64,000 bases of DNA from Aliiroseovarius marinus (lineage in GTDB: Bacteria > Pseudomonadota > Alphaproteobacteria > Rhodobacterales > Rhodobacteraceae): positions 1-64,000 of the forward strand of contig NZ_SAIT01000003.1 of assembly GCF_004360145.1 (NCBI RefSeq), given 5' to 3'. Under the pieces are notes generated by a model, which was not told where the DNA came from, ran no database searches, and was given only the letters and a program-made list of their open reading frames with translations. The position numbers and the translations under genes were made by a program. Below are positions 18,611-29,149 of this stretch, piece by piece. Numbering within the stretch: the first letter of the stretch is position 1; each line of letters starts with the position of its first letter.

Positions 18611-20290
18611 TTAGCCCACCAGACGCGGGGGTGCGTCCTGCTTCAAGGCAGCGGCCTCGGCACGCGACAGCTGTTCGCCTTGCTTGCGCTTCAACAGCAC
18701 CTCGCGGGCGCGGGCGTATTCGTCGCCTTGCCAGAAGATCAGGCAGCCGTTGCAGCCTTTACCACAGCAGCCATCGGCGCCCACACGGTTGGTTTTCAGG
18801 CGGGTCTCGCGGCCATCGGCGGCAATCGCGTCCGCCAGATCATCGCGGCGCTTTTCATAGGCTTTCGTGTTCTCTTTGCCCGACATTTCAAGCCCTTGCG
18901 TTAGCTTGTCAAAGCGGATGCGCTTCCATTGCTCGTCCGTCAGCGCCTTTTCTTTGCGCAACACGGTAAAGGCGGGGAAGCGGGCCTTCAGATCGTCCAG
19001 ATCCTCGTGATCGAACAGGGCGAAGGGCACGCGGATGGTGGTTTTGGTGCTGCCATGGACGACGTCTTTGATGTCGCCCTTGTGGTAGTCCTCGAACTCG
19101 TACATCCGCAGCAAAACTGTCTCGCGCGCGATGGGCGAGATGAATTCCAGCACCTCACCGGCCTCCAGCTTGTTCTTCACTTCGACCAGGAACGCATCCT
19201 CGGTCACATCCGTCACAACGCCCGCATATTCCCACTGTGCCAGCGATGCGGTGTGCTCGTAGTCATGGGCATAGTTGGTCAGGCGCCCCTCGTGGAAGGC
19301 CAGCGTATAGCCACGGTTTCCAACGGCCTCCAGCTCGCGCATATAGGGTTTCGGATCCCAGTTTTCCGGGTCCGCGTAATAGTCATCAATCGCCATGCGA
19401 TAGGCGCGGGCGACGATGGCGCAGTAGTACTCAGACTTGCCACGCCCTTCGACCTTCAGGCTATCGACGCCGATCTTCAGATACTCGTCCAGCTTCGGCA
19501 TGATGCACAGATCGCGCGAGTTCAGGATGTAGGACCCGCGTCCGTCTTCCTCGATCGGCATGAATTCACCGGGGCGGCAGCCTTCTTCCAGCAGAAACTC
19601 GAACATATCGGCGTTGTCTTCGGTGATGTTCAGGTCTTCGATCGTGCCGTCTTTCAGACGCATCCGAACACCATAGTTCCAACGGCACGAGTTCGCGCAG
19701 TTGCCTTGGTTCGCGCCGCGTTCGGCCATGAAGTTGGACAGCAGACAACGACCCGAATAGGTCATGCACATAGCGCCGTGAACGAAGGCTTCCAGCTTCA
19801 CATCTGGGCATTCTTCGCGGATTTCCACCAGCTCGGGGTAGGACACTTCACGGGCCAGAACGACCAGTTCGGCCCCCTGATCTTCCCAGAATTTCACCGA
19901 CAGCCACGAACAGACATTGGCCTGCGTCGAGATATGTAGCGGCAGCTCCGGCGCGCGGGTCTTTACATACTGAAACACGCCGGGATCCGCGATGATCAGC
20001 CCGTCGGGCTTCACCTTGCGCACTGTGTCGATATATTCGTCCAGCTTCGGAATGTCTTTGTTATGGCTAAACAGGTTCAGCGTCAGATAGGCGCGGCGGC
20101 CGTGATCGTGGCAGAACTGAACGCCCTCGATCACCTCTTCCAGCGAGAATTGCGACTTGGTGCGCAGCGACATATCCGGCGTCCCCAGATACACCGCGTC
20201 CGCGCCATACAGCACGGCCATTTTCAGTTTCCGCAGGTTGCCCGCAGGCATCAAAAGCTCTGACCGGCGTTCCATATTCTGTTCCGTCAT
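18611..20290 (-). CDS. U32-family protein, TrhP-like
   Basis: The 559-residue protein is of the peptidase U32 family. Despite the name, characterised members such as TrhP and RlhA hydroxylate RNA bases using a prephenate-linked mechanism. The N-terminus ELLMPAGNLRKLKMAVLYGADAVY is diagnostic. The family Cys quartet is present at C175, C182, C198 and C202 (CMTYSGRC and QGNCANSC), expected to hold an Fe-S cluster. A further C-terminal cluster, CCGKGCNGC, precedes LIFWQGDEY. The start at 20290 (MTEQNMERRS) is chosen over an upstream Met at 20359. Whether it acts on tRNA is inference. Confidence 0.86.
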   Translation of the reverse strand: MTEQNMERRSELLMPAGNLRKLKMAVLYGADAVYLGTPDMSLRTKSQFSLEEVIEGVQFCHDHGRRAYLTLNLFSHNKDIPKLDEYIDTVRKVKPDGLIIADPGVFQYVKTRAPELPLHISTQANVCSWLSVKFWEDQGAELVVLAREVSYPELVEIREECPDVKLEAFVHGAMCMTYSGRCLLSNFMAERGANQGNCANSCRWNYGVRMRLKDGTIEDLNITEDNADMFEFLLEEGCRPGEFMPIEEDGRGSYILNSRDLCIMPKLDEYLKIGVDSLKVEGRGKSEYYCAIVARAYRMAIDDYYADPENWDPKPYMRELEAVGNRGYTLAFHEGRLTNYAHDYEHTASLAQWEYAGVVTDVTEDAFLVEVKNKLEAGEVLEFISPIARETVLLRMYEFEDYHKGDIKDVVHGSTKTTIRVPFALFDHEDLDDLKARFPAFTVLRKEKALTDEQWKRIRFDKLTQGLEMSGKENTKAYEKRRDDLADAIAADGRETRLKTNRVGADGCCGKGCNGCLIFWQGDEYARAREVLLKRKQGEQLSRAEAAALKQDAPPRLVG

Positions 20291-20378
20291 CTTATCACCC
20301 GTGTGTTCGCGCAGTCGCGGGTTAGAGAAATGGCAAAGGCCCCGCATAGGGGCCTTCATCGCAAATTGTCGTTTAAAA

Positions 20379-21893
20379 TCAGAGGCCCAGCTTGGCCGTC
20401 ACGATTTCATTCACCGCCTTCGGGTTGGCCTTGCCGCCGGTGGCTTTCATCACCTGACCGACGAAGAACCCAACCAGTTTCGGGTTCTGTTTGGCTTTCT
20501 CGACCTGAGCGGGGTTGGCGGCGATCACCTCGTCCACGGCGGCTTCGATGGCGCCGGTGTCGGTGACCTGCTTCATGCCGCGGGCTTCCACGATCTCGGC
20601 CGGGTCGCCACCTTCTGTATAGACGATTTCAAACAGGTCCTTGGCGATCTTGCCTGAGATGTCGCCCTTGGCGATCAGCTTGATGATGCCACCCAGCTGT
20701 TCCGGGCTAACCGGGCTTTCCTTGATCGAGTGATCTTCTTTCTTCAGACGGCCAAACAGCTCGTTGATCACCCAGTTGGCGGCCAGCTTGCCGTCATTGC
20801 CCTCGGCCACGGCTTCAAAGAAGGCGGCGTTCTCGGCCTCGGCGGTCAGCACGTCGGCGTCATATTCCGACAGGCCGAAATCGGTCACGAAGCGGGCTTT
20901 CTTCTCGTCCGGCAGTTCCGGCAGGGTCTTGGCGATATCGTCCACCCACTCTTGCTCGATCTCCAGCGGCAGAAGATCAGGGCAGGGGAAGTAGCGATAG
21001 TCGTGGGCTTCTTCCTTCGAGCGCATCGAGCGAGTTTCGTTCTTGTCCGCGTCATAGAGACGGGTTTCTTGAACGACCTCGCCCCCATCTTCCAGAATGG
21101 CGATCTGGCGTTTGGCTTCATAGTCGATGGCCGCTTGAATGAAGCGCATCGAGTTCATGTTCTTGATCTCGCAACGGGTCCCCAGATGCGAGAAATCTTG
21201 CGTTTCCTGATATTTCTCGTACTGACCCGGACGGCAGACCGAAACGTTCACGTCCGCGCGCAGGTTGCCGTTTTGCATGTTGCCATCACAGGTGCCCAGA
21301 TAGCGCAGGATCTGGCGCAGTTTGGTCACATATGCGGCGGCTTCCTCGGGCCCGCGAATGTCGGGACGGCTGACGATCTCCATCAGCGCTACACCGGTAC
21401 GGTTCAGGTCGACGAAGGACATGTTGGGGTCCATGTCATGCACGGACTTACCGGCGTCTTGTTCAAGGTGGATACGCTCGATGCGCACCTTGCGGGCCAC
21501 GCCCGGGCCCATATCCACGATCACTTCGCCTTCGCCAACGATGGGGTGATACAGCTGCGAGATCTGATAGCCCTGCGGCAGATCCGGATAGAAATAGTTT
21601 TTGCGGTCAAAGGCCGAGAACAGGTTGATGTCCGCCTTCAGGCCCAGACCGGTACGCACGGCCTGTTCCACACAATATTCGTTGATCACGGGCAGCATGC
21701 CGGGCATGGCGCTGTCCACGAAAGCCACGTTCGAGTTCGGCTCGGCGCCGAACTTCGTCGATGCGCCCGAAAACAGCTTCGCGTTCGAGCTGACCTGCGC
21801 GTGGATTTCCATCCCGATGACCAGTTCCCAGTCTTCCTTCGCCCCTGCAATCACTTTCGGCTGCGGGCTTTCATAGGCGAGATGATCAAGCAT
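20379..21893 (-). CDS. gatB: Asp/Glu-tRNA amidotransferase subunit B
   Basis: GatB (504 residues) is the kinase/tRNA-binding subunit of GatCAB, which converts Glu-tRNA-Gln or Asp-tRNA-Asn to the amidated form. The signature is [18 protein letters not shown], with [14 protein letters not shown] and the C-terminal YqeY-like tail ending [12 protein letters not shown]. The ATG at 21893 follows a TTGGGA. gatA and gatC are not in the window. The U32 gene lies 88 bp downstream on the same strand. Confidence 0.97.
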   Translation of the reverse strand: MLDHLAYESPQPKVIAGAKEDWELVIGMEIHAQVSSNAKLFSGASTKFGAEPNSNVAFVDSAMPGMLPVINEYCVEQAVRTGLGLKADINLFSAFDRKNYFYPDLPQGYQISQLYHPIVGEGEVIVDMGPGVARKVRIERIHLEQDAGKSVHDMDPNMSFVDLNRTGVALMEIVSRPDIRGPEEAAAYVTKLRQILRYLGTCDGNMQNGNLRADVNVSVCRPGQYEKYQETQDFSHLGTRCEIKNMNSMRFIQAAIDYEAKRQIAILEDGGEVVQETRLYDADKNETRSMRSKEEAHDYRYFPCPDLLPLEIEQEWVDDIAKTLPELPDEKKARFVTDFGLSEYDADVLTAEAENAAFFEAVAEGNDGKLAANWVINELFGRLKKEDHSIKESPVSPEQLGGIIKLIAKGDISGKIAKDLFEIVYTEGGDPAEIVEARGMKQVTDTGAIEAAVDEVIAANPAQVEKAKQNPKLVGFFVGQVMKATGGKANPKAVNEIVTAKLGL

Positions 21894-22220
21894 GTGTGTT
21901 TTCCCAAGTGTCAAAACCTGTCCGGGTTCTAGTTGAGGTGACGGGAAGGGGCAAGAGGGCAGGCGCGCAGGAAGGTTCGAGGTTTTGTGGCGAGAAATGG
22001 ATATGCTGCGCCGCAGAAGGATTGCTAACCTGCCGAGAGTATTTGGTTTATTTCACCTGTGAATAAGAATGCATACCAGCCTTGCAAATAAGGCATATCA
22101 GCAAGTCATAGCCCATTGCTGCGCTGCGGCGAAAAAAGTGTTGCAATACGCAACCAACAGTCCTATTCCCCCCTGATCAGACACCGGGGGGACCGTCTGT
22201 ACCAAACGTAGGTGGGAAAA
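21894..22220. other. Divergent intergenic region, gatB / SLT-protein
   Basis: These 327 bases hold no gene that I can support. The middle (about 22030-22150) is AT-richer than its surroundings and probably holds divergent promoters, but no clear -35/-10 pair is claimed. A perfect 7-bp stem, TCCCCCC (22167-22173) with GGGGGGA (22186-22192), lies in the presumed leader of the SLT-domain gene, and AGGTGG just before 22221 is its ribosome-binding site. Confidence 0.6.
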
Positions 22221-22817
22221 ATGAAACGGATTATGATGGGCCTTGTGGCGACAGTGATGCTGTCGGACGCCGTTATGGCCGAGGACTTTTTTGGCTCGCG
22301 CGCGTCGCGTCAGCCGGTACTAACTATGCAGTGGGATGAGAAGCCGCAGGCGAAAGCCTGGACCGAAGCGACCATCGCTGCATTGGAAAATCACGGAACC
22401 GTTCTGGCAGAAGTCGTCCCGGCGGACATCGCCGAGTGGTGCCCGGATTACGAAAATCAGGACACGGCAGGGCGTAACGCGTTCTGGGCGGGGCTTCTGT
22501 CCACGCTGTCCTTCTATGAAAGCACATGGCGCCAGACGGCTGTCGGCGGTGGCGGCAAGTGGTACGGGCTGGTGCAGATCCTGCCCGCAACTGCGCGCGG
22601 CTATGGCTGCGAAGCCCGCTCGGGCGAGGCGCTGAAGAACGGCGAGATGAACCTGTCCTGCGCCGTGCGCATCATGGCCGTGACCGTACCGCGTGACAAC
22701 GTGGTGTCGCGCGGGATGAAGGGTGTGGCCGCCGACTGGGGCCCGTTCCATTCCAAGCGCAAGCGCGAGCAAATGCGTGAATGGGTGCGCGAGCAGAACT
22801 ACTGCACTGCGGGCTAA
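22221..22817 (+). CDS. Exported SLT-domain lytic transglycosylase-like protein
   Basis: The 198-residue protein has an N-terminal signal peptide ending near DAVMA-EDFF. Its catalytic-type core FYESTWRQTAVGGGGKWYG followed by LVQILPATARGYGC matches the ES...G.GL.QI.P.TA pattern of soluble lytic transglycosylases, with the Glu in FYEST as the likely catalytic acid. It would cleave peptidoglycan glycan strands in the periplasm. It is much shorter than Slt70 and has six cysteines after the signal, suggesting disulfides. A GTG at 22212 is less likely than this ATG. Confidence 0.8.
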   Translation: MKRIMMGLVATVMLSDAVMAEDFFGSRASRQPVLTMQWDEKPQAKAWTEATIAALENHGTVLAEVVPADIAEWCPDYENQDTAGRNAFWAGLLSTLSFYESTWRQTAVGGGGKWYGLVQILPATARGYGCEARSGEALKNGEMNLSCAVRIMAVTVPRDNVVSRGMKGVAADWGPFHSKRKREQMREWVREQNYCTAG

Positions 22818-22865
22818 TCCCGGATTAAAACCTTAAAGACGGCCCTTGGGGTCGGTTGAAATAGA

Positions 22866-22893
22866 AAAGGCGGGAAATTCCCGCCTTTTTTTG
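22866..22893. terminator. Bidirectional Rho-independent terminator
   Basis: An 11-bp stem AAAAGGCGGGA/TCCCGCCTTTT with a 3-nt loop is followed by a run of T on the plus strand and preceded by A's. It therefore serves the SLT-domain gene and the convergent pepN. Confidence 0.88.
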
Positions 22894-22894
22894 T

Positions 22895-25447
22895 TTAACC
22901 GTTCAGGATGCGTCCCAGCATTTCCTGACTGTCGCGGCTCAGGCCGTCCGTCGCCAGAACCCGCTCGATCTGGGCTTTCATCATCGCCTGTCGGTCGGCG
23001 TCATAGCGCCGCCATGTCTCAAACCCTGACGACATGCGCGCTGTGATCTGCGGGTTCACAGGGTCCAGCTTGATCAGCCAATCGGCAAACAGTTTGTAGC
23101 CCGCGCCAGACGCGTTGTGGAAGCCCGCCGGGTTCATGATAAACGCGCCAAACACCGCGCGGAAACGGTTCGGGTTCTTCCAGTTGAAGGCGCTGTCTTC
23201 GGTCAGTTTGGCAACGATATCAGCCGTGTCTTCCGGCGCGGAATGGGTCACCTGCATGGCGAACCATTTGTCCATCACCAACTCGTCAGTTTCGAACCGC
23301 TCCCGGAAATCCGCCAGCGCCGTGTCGCCTTTCTGGGCCTGCAACAAAAGCCCGAGCGCACCCAGCCGAAGCGTCATGTTGTCGGCCCGATCATAAAGCG
23401 CCTGCGCCGCCGCGCCGCCGTCCAGACGGTTCAAAAGGTTCATCAGCCCCAGCCCCAGCGCGCGTTTGCCCGCTTGATCAGCGTTGGGCTGGAACGGGGC
23501 GGTCACCTCCATTTCCGCCATCAGACGGGGAAGTAGGTCCTGCAGATGCTCGGCCATTGCTTGCCACAGCGTCTGCTTTGCGCGGTAGATCTTCATCGGA
23601 TCGGGGGTGACGCCCGCGTCGAACAGCGTCTGCGCCAGATCGTCCTGACCGGGCAAGCCAAGGGTGAGCGCACGGAAGGCGGGATCTAGGCTGTCGTCGC
23701 GCAGCATCACCGCGATGGCATGCAGATAGTCATCCAGCGGGGCGTCCTCGCCAGTGATCAGGGCGATCAACACGTCCCGGGCCAGCGTCCGGCCTGCTTC
23801 CCACTTGTTGAACGGGTCGGTGTCATGGGCCAGCAGGAAGGCGCGTTCTTGGGCCGAGGTTTCCCGCTCTAGGATCACCGGCGCCGAGAAGTGGCGCAGG
23901 ATCGAGGGTGTGGGCTTCGCGGCCAGCCCCTCGAAGGTGAAACTTTGCTCGGCCTCGGTCATCTCAAGGATCTGCGTCGACTGCACCTCGTCGCCATTGG
24001 GACCCAGAAGGCCCACGGCCAGCGGGATGTGCTGCGGCAGTTTCTCGTCCTGACCGGGGGTCGGGGGCGTCGACTGCTTGAAGGTCAACGTATAGGTGCC
24101 GTCAGCCCAGTCTTCCGACACGGCGACGCGCGGCGTGCCGGCCTGTTTGTACCAGCGGCGGAACTGCGTCAGATCGCGCCCGGTGCTGTCTTCAAAGACC
24201 TTTACCCAATCCTCGATCGTCGCGGCCTCGCCATCGTGGCGGGAGAAATACAGATCCAGCGCTTTGTCATAGGCATCATTGCCCACCAAAACCCGCAACA
24301 TACGGATCAGCTCGGCCCCTTTTTCATAGATCGTGGCCGTGTAGAAATTGTTGATCTCGACAAAACTGTCGGGCTGCACTTGGTGCGCCAGCGGGCCGTT
24401 ATCTTCACGGAACTGACGACCACGAAGCGCAGAGACATCGTTGATCCGACACACCGCTTCCGACCGCATATCGCCCGAGAACTGCTGATCGCGGAACACT
24501 GTCAGCCCTTCTTTCAGGCTCAACTGGAACCAGTCGCGACAGGTGATGCGGTTGCCGGTCCAGTTGTGGAAATACTCATGCGCGATGATGGCCTCGATCC
24601 GTTCGAAATTCGCGTCCGTGGAGGTTTCGGGCGACGCAAGAACCGCCGAGGTGTTGAAGATGTTCAACCCCTTGTTCTCCATCGCGCCCATGTTGAAGTC
24701 AGACACGGCGACGATCTGGAAGATGTCGAGGTCATACTCGCGCCCGTAAACCTCTTCATCCCATTTCATCGAATCCTTCAGCGCTTGCATCCCGAACGCG
24801 GTTTTGCCCTCGTCACCGGGGCGCACCCACAGCTTCAGGTCCACATCCTTGCCGGACATGGTGGTGAAGCTGTCATCGCGCGCCACAAGATCGCCTGCGA
24901 CCAGCGCGAACAGATAGGCGGGCTTGGGCCACGGATCGTCCCATTCGGCCCAACCGTCGCCCGAAGCGACCGGGTTGCCGTTGGACAGCATCACGGGCTC
25001 GCTGCCTTCAATGCGCACCTTGAAGGGGGCCATAACGTCCGGGCGGTCGGGGTAATAGGTGATGCGGCGGAAACCCTCGGCCTCGCACTGGGTGCAATAC
25101 ATGCCGTTCGACATGTAAAGCCCTTCGAGCGCGGTGTTGGTTTCTGGGCTGATTTCGACCTCGGCCTCCCAAACGAAAGGCGCGTCAGGTACGTCTGCTT
25201 GCAAGCCGCCGTCGACCAGTTCGGGCGTGATGTCTGTTCCGTCGATGGCCGCGCGGATCAGGGTAAGCCCTTCGCCATGCAAGAAAAATTCTTTGGATAC
25301 TGCGTCCGGGTTCGGCCTGAACCGGATTGTCGACACCACCCGCGTCGCAGTAGGATGCAGGTGAAAGACCAGCTCGACCCCGTCGATCAGGTAAGCAGGG
25401 GGCGTGTAGTCGGCCAGATAGATCGGTTGGGGGGCAGCGTCTTTCAT
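22895..25447 (-). CDS. pepN: Aminopeptidase N (M1 family)
   Basis: The 850-residue zinc aminopeptidase is of the bacterial PepN type. The exopeptidase motif GAMENKGLNIF stands at 254-258, and the zinc site HEYFHNWTGNR at 290-294 is followed by the third ligand E313 in LSLKEGLTVFRDQ. The beta-rich N-terminal and helical C-terminal domains have the usual lengths. The ATG at 25447 follows AAGGATTTCTG. Cytoplasmic peptide breakdown is the known role. It shares a 192-bp divergent promoter region with malate synthase. Confidence 0.97.
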   Translation of the reverse strand: MKDAAPQPIYLADYTPPAYLIDGVELVFHLHPTATRVVSTIRFRPNPDAVSKEFFLHGEGLTLIRAAIDGTDITPELVDGGLQADVPDAPFVWEAEVEISPETNTALEGLYMSNGMYCTQCEAEGFRRITYYPDRPDVMAPFKVRIEGSEPVMLSNGNPVASGDGWAEWDDPWPKPAYLFALVAGDLVARDDSFTTMSGKDVDLKLWVRPGDEGKTAFGMQALKDSMKWDEEVYGREYDLDIFQIVAVSDFNMGAMENKGLNIFNTSAVLASPETSTDANFERIEAIIAHEYFHNWTGNRITCRDWFQLSLKEGLTVFRDQQFSGDMRSEAVCRINDVSALRGRQFREDNGPLAHQVQPDSFVEINNFYTATIYEKGAELIRMLRVLVGNDAYDKALDLYFSRHDGEAATIEDWVKVFEDSTGRDLTQFRRWYKQAGTPRVAVSEDWADGTYTLTFKQSTPPTPGQDEKLPQHIPLAVGLLGPNGDEVQSTQILEMTEAEQSFTFEGLAAKPTPSILRHFSAPVILERETSAQERAFLLAHDTDPFNKWEAGRTLARDVLIALITGEDAPLDDYLHAIAVMLRDDSLDPAFRALTLGLPGQDDLAQTLFDAGVTPDPMKIYRAKQTLWQAMAEHLQDLLPRLMAEMEVTAPFQPNADQAGKRALGLGLMNLLNRLDGGAAAQALYDRADNMTLRLGALGLLLQAQKGDTALADFRERFETDELVMDKWFAMQVTHSAPEDTADIVAKLTEDSAFNWKNPNRFRAVFGAFIMNPAGFHNASGAGYKLFADWLIKLDPVNPQITARMSSGFETWRRYDADRQAMMKAQIERVLATDGLSRDSQEMLGRILNG

Positions 25448-25639
25448 CAGAAATCCTTCGGGCTTAAGTCCAGACCCGAAATCTAGGCACGGGAGTGCAG
25501 GGCTGCAAGCCCGTCCAGACGTCATGTTGGCGAGGCTCAGATAAGCTTTGCTTAACCGAGGTCAAAATAAACCCACTTGCGCATTGGTTTCGTATCGGAA
25601 ACTCTAGGGTGCATACAGAGGTATACGAGGGGTTTCGAC

Positions 25640-27742
25640 ATGAGCGACTATATCGAACGGGCAGGGCTTCAGGTTCATCGCGAACTTGGCCGCTTTCTGG
25701 AAACACGCGCGCTGGCGGGAACGGCACTGCGCTATGACGATTTCTGGAGCGGTTTTGCGCAGATCCTGACCGATCTGGCCCCGAAGAACCGGGCGCTACT
25801 TGAGAAACGCGCAGAGATTCAGCGGCAGCTGGATGCGTGGCACAAAGCCCGTGCGGGACAGCCCCACGATGCCGCTGCTTATCGTACCTTTCTGGAAGAG
25901 ATCGGATACTTGGTGCCGGAAGGCCCGGACTTTGCGATCGAGACCGAAAACACCGACCCCGAGATTGCCCTGATCCCCGGTCCGCAACTGGTCGTGCCGA
26001 TCATGAACGCGCGCTATGCGCTGAACGCGGCCAATGCGCGTTGGGGGAGCCTCTACGATGCGCTCTATGGCACGGATGCTTTGGGTGATCTGCCCGAAGG
26101 TAAGGGCTATAATCCCGCCCGTGGTGCCCGCGTCATCGCAGCGGCCAAAAGCTTTCTGGATGGCGTTCTTCCGCTGGCCGATGGCAGCTGGGCCGAAGCC
26201 ATGCGGATCGGACACACACCGCCCGCCTTGGCCAAGCCCGGTCAGTTCCTCGGCAGTCGTGACAAGCTCTTCTTTTATGAAAACAACGGCTTGAAGATCA
26301 TTCTTGAGTTCGATGACACCACCGAAATCGGCGCGTCGGACCCGCTGGGCCTGTCTGACGTTCGGCTGGAAAGCGCCATGTCGGCCATCATGGATTGCGA
26401 AGACAGTGTGGCCGCGGTGGATGCCGAGGACAAGGTGCTGGCCTATTCCAACTGGCTGGGGCTGATGGATGGGTCGCTGACCGAAGAGGTCAGCAAGGGC
26501 GGCAAAACGTTCGAGCGGAAGCTGAATGACGATCTGACGTTTGACGGCCCCGATGGTGAGGTCACGCTGAAGGGCCGCGCCCTGATGCTGGTGCGCAATG
26601 TGGGGCACCTGATGACCAACCCGGCGATCCTGTTGCCCGATGGCTCGGAAGTGCCCGAGGGGCTGATGGATGCCGTGGTCACCACGCTCTGCGCGATGCA
26701 TGATTTGAAACGCAAGGGCGGAAACTCGGTCACCGGCTCGGTTTATGTGGTGAAGCCCAAGATGCACGGCCCGGAAGAGGTTGCCTTCGCGGACGAGATC
26801 TTTGACCGGGTGGAAGAGTTGCTGGGCCTGCCGCGTCACACCGTGAAGCTGGGCATCATGGACGAAGAACGCCGCACCTCGGCGAACCTGAAAGAATGCA
26901 TTCGTGCCGCGAAGCACCGCGTGGCCTTCATCAATACAGGTTTCCTTGATCGCACAGGTGATGAAATCCACACCTCGATGGAAGCCGGTCCGATGATCCG
27001 CAAGGGCGAAATGAAGAATGCGGCGTGGATTGCCTCTTACGAGGATCGCAACGTGGATATCGGTCTGGCTTGTGGCTTGAAGGGCAGGGCGCAGATCGGC
27101 AAGGGCATGTGGGCCGCACCGGATCGGATGGCGGACATGCTGGACCAGAAGATCGGTCACCCCATGTCGGGTGCGAACTGCGCTTGGGTGCCCAGCCCGA
27201 CGGCTGCGACCCTGCACGCGACGCATTACCATCAGGTGGACGTTCTTGCCCGCCAAGAGGAACTGCTGGAGGGAGGCGCGCGCGGCACGTTGGAAGACTT
27301 GCTGACCATCCCTGTTGCTGCCGGTGTAAACTGGTCCGAGGACGAAATCCGCGAAGAGATCGAAAACAACGCGCAAGGCATTCTGGGCTATGTGGTGCGC
27401 TGGATCGATGCGGGCGTTGGCTGCTCGAAAGTGCCGGACATTCACGACGTGGGCCTAATGGAAGACCGCGCGACCTGCCGGATTTCCAGTCAAGCGCTGG
27501 CAAACTGGCTGCATCACGGCGTTGTCTCGGAAGGCGAGGTGATGGCCGCCCTGCGCAAGATGGCCGTGAAGGTCGACGCACAAAACGCGGGCGATCCCAG
27601 CTATCAGCCGATGGCGCCCGGATATGACGGCGTGGCCTTTCACGCTGCCTGCGACCTTGTGTTCAAGGGCCGTGTGCAGCCATCCGGCTATACTGAACCC
27701 GTGCTGCACGCACGTCGTCTGGAAAAGAAAGCAGAGGCTTGA
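25640..27742 (+). CDS. glcB: Malate synthase G
   Basis: The 700-residue form G enzyme condenses glyoxylate and acetyl-CoA into malate. N-terminal [18 protein letters not shown], the substrate region [18 protein letters not shown] and [18 protein letters not shown] are characteristic, and the length matches form G rather than form A. The ATG at 25640 has GAGGGG seven bases before it. The GlcG-like gene follows 8 bp after its stop, suggesting one transcript for glyoxylate use. Isocitrate lyase is not in the window. Confidence 0.97.
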   Translation: MSDYIERAGLQVHRELGRFLETRALAGTALRYDDFWSGFAQILTDLAPKNRALLEKRAEIQRQLDAWHKARAGQPHDAAAYRTFLEEIGYLVPEGPDFAIETENTDPEIALIPGPQLVVPIMNARYALNAANARWGSLYDALYGTDALGDLPEGKGYNPARGARVIAAAKSFLDGVLPLADGSWAEAMRIGHTPPALAKPGQFLGSRDKLFFYENNGLKIILEFDDTTEIGASDPLGLSDVRLESAMSAIMDCEDSVAAVDAEDKVLAYSNWLGLMDGSLTEEVSKGGKTFERKLNDDLTFDGPDGEVTLKGRALMLVRNVGHLMTNPAILLPDGSEVPEGLMDAVVTTLCAMHDLKRKGGNSVTGSVYVVKPKMHGPEEVAFADEIFDRVEELLGLPRHTVKLGIMDEERRTSANLKECIRAAKHRVAFINTGFLDRTGDEIHTSMEAGPMIRKGEMKNAAWIASYEDRNVDIGLACGLKGRAQIGKGMWAAPDRMADMLDQKIGHPMSGANCAWVPSPTAATLHATHYHQVDVLARQEELLEGGARGTLEDLLTIPVAAGVNWSEDEIREEIENNAQGILGYVVRWIDAGVGCSKVPDIHDVGLMEDRATCRISSQALANWLHHGVVSEGEVMAALRKMAVKVDAQNAGDPSYQPMAPGYDGVAFHAACDLVFKGRVQPSGYTEPVLHARRLEKKAEA

Positions 27743-27750
27743 GGGACACT

Positions 27751-28179
27751 ATGAACCGTATCACGTTGGACGCAGCGCGCGTCATTATTCACGACACGAT
27801 GGCCTATGGTCGCGATAAGGGTATGAAGCCGCTGTCGGTGGTCGTTGTTGACGCTGGCGGTCATGTGCTGGCCTTTGAACGCGCTGACGGGGCGCCTCCC
27901 GGCCGGTTCGATATTGCACGCGGCAAGGCCTATGGCTCGGTCATGCTGGGGATCGGTGGCACCGCGCAACGCGACCGCGCCGAGGCGCAGGCCTATTTCA
28001 TCGCCGCTGCTGGTGCCGCCTATGAGGGCAAGCTGGTGCCGGTGCCGGGTGGCATTCTGGTGCGCAATGATGCGGGCGAGGTGATCGGGGCCGTCGGGGT
28101 CACCGGCGACACCTCGGAAAATGACCTAGAAGCGGGTACAGTCGGCATCAAATCCGTCGGGCTGACCGCCGACGGCTGA
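27751..28179 (+). CDS. GlcG/HbpS-family protein
   Basis: The 142-residue protein belongs to the GlcG/HbpS (DUF336) family: SVVVVDAGGHVLAFERADGA, a middle KAYGSVMLG helix, and VPVPGGILVRNDAGEVIGA. Members bind haem or cobalamin-like cofactors in some species, while GlcG itself has no proven activity. The start ATG 27751 follows GAGGGAC that overlaps the end of glcB. Co-transcription with malate synthase matches the glc operon pairing in other bacteria, suggesting an accessory role in glycolate/glyoxylate use. Confidence 0.87.
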   Translation: MNRITLDAARVIIHDTMAYGRDKGMKPLSVVVVDAGGHVLAFERADGAPPGRFDIARGKAYGSVMLGIGGTAQRDRAEAQAYFIAAAGAAYEGKLVPVPGGILVRNDAGEVIGAVGVTGDTSENDLEAGTVGIKSVGLTADG

Positions 28180-28207
28180 TCACCTGCGATCACAGTCCGT
28201 TAACAGG

Positions 28208-28244
28208 CAGCGCAAGGGGTTTGAACTTCCCTTTGCGCTGTTTT
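28208..28244 (+). terminator. Rho-independent terminator after the glcB-glcG pair
   Basis: CAGCGCAAGGG pairs with CCC-TTTGCGCTG (one bulged T), followed by TTTT at 28241-28244. Confidence 0.75.
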
Positions 28245-28285
28245 ACGTTCCGGGAAACGAATATATCACAAGCGTCGGAGCAGAC

Positions 28286-29041
28286 ATGAAACGCCCCACT
28301 GTCGGCATTATCGGCAACTCCTATTTGCTGAATGACAACTACCCGACCCATGCGGGCGGCACGATGAACTCGGAAGCTGTGTCGCAGGTTGCGGGCTGTC
28401 TGCCCCTGATTGTTCCCACTGACCCGCGTTTTGTCACGGTAGACGAACTGCTTGAGACGTGCGACGGCTTCCTGTTCACCGGCGGGCGCCCCAATGTCCA
28501 TCCCGAGGAATATGGCGAAGATGAAACCGAAGCGCATGGCGAATTTGACCGCTGCCGGGATGCCATTACGCTCCCCTTGATCCGTGCCTGTGTCGATCGC
28601 GGACAGCCGTTCTTCGGGATCTGCCGGGGCTTTCAAGAGGTCAATGTCGCCATGGGCGGCTCGCTCTATCCTGAAATCCGCGAACTTCCGGGGCGGATGA
28701 ACCACCGGATGCCGCCGGACGGGACGCTTGAGGAAAAGTTTGCCATTCGCCACGACGTGCATTTCGACAAGGGCGGTGTGTTCTGCGATCTGCTGGGCGA
28801 AACCGTGCGGACAAATACGCTGCACGGGCAGGGGATCAAGACCTCGGGCCCACGCGTGATCATCGAAGGTCACGCCGATGACGGCACGCCCGAAGCCATC
28901 GTGATCAAGGATGCGCCCGGCTTTACACTGTCGGTTCAGTGGCACCCAGAGTATCGCGCCGCCGAAGACCCGGTCTCGCGCGTGTTGTTTACGGCGTTCG
29001 GGGATGCTGTGCGCGCCTGGGCTGCGGGCAAGGCGGCCTGA
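28286..29041 (+). CDS. Gamma-glutamyl-GABA hydrolase-type class I amidotransferase
   Basis: The 251-residue glutaminase-like hydrolase is of the PuuD/peptidase C26 group. The nucleophile elbow is FFGICRGFQEVN (catalytic Cys), and the His-Glu pair is in SVQWHPEYR. FLFTGGRPNVHPEEYG is the substrate-side loop. PuuD removes glutamate from gamma-glutamyl-GABA in putrescine breakdown; the actual substrate here is not known because no other puu genes are adjacent. It follows a terminator and probably has its own promoter. Confidence 0.88.
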   Translation: MKRPTVGIIGNSYLLNDNYPTHAGGTMNSEAVSQVAGCLPLIVPTDPRFVTVDELLETCDGFLFTGGRPNVHPEEYGEDETEAHGEFDRCRDAITLPLIRACVDRGQPFFGICRGFQEVNVAMGGSLYPEIRELPGRMNHRMPPDGTLEEKFAIRHDVHFDKGGVFCDLLGETVRTNTLHGQGIKTSGPRVIIEGHADDGTPEAIVIKDAPGFTLSVQWHPEYRAAEDPVSRVLFTAFGDAVRAWAAGKAA

Positions 29042-29149
29042 TCACATCCCTGTGACCTGGCTGGTTTCCCGCCGGTTCACCGTTGACCTTCCCCCTGCTG
29101 GAACCCGTATCGCTGTCTTAAATGACGGTTGGACAAGGACGGGATCTGA

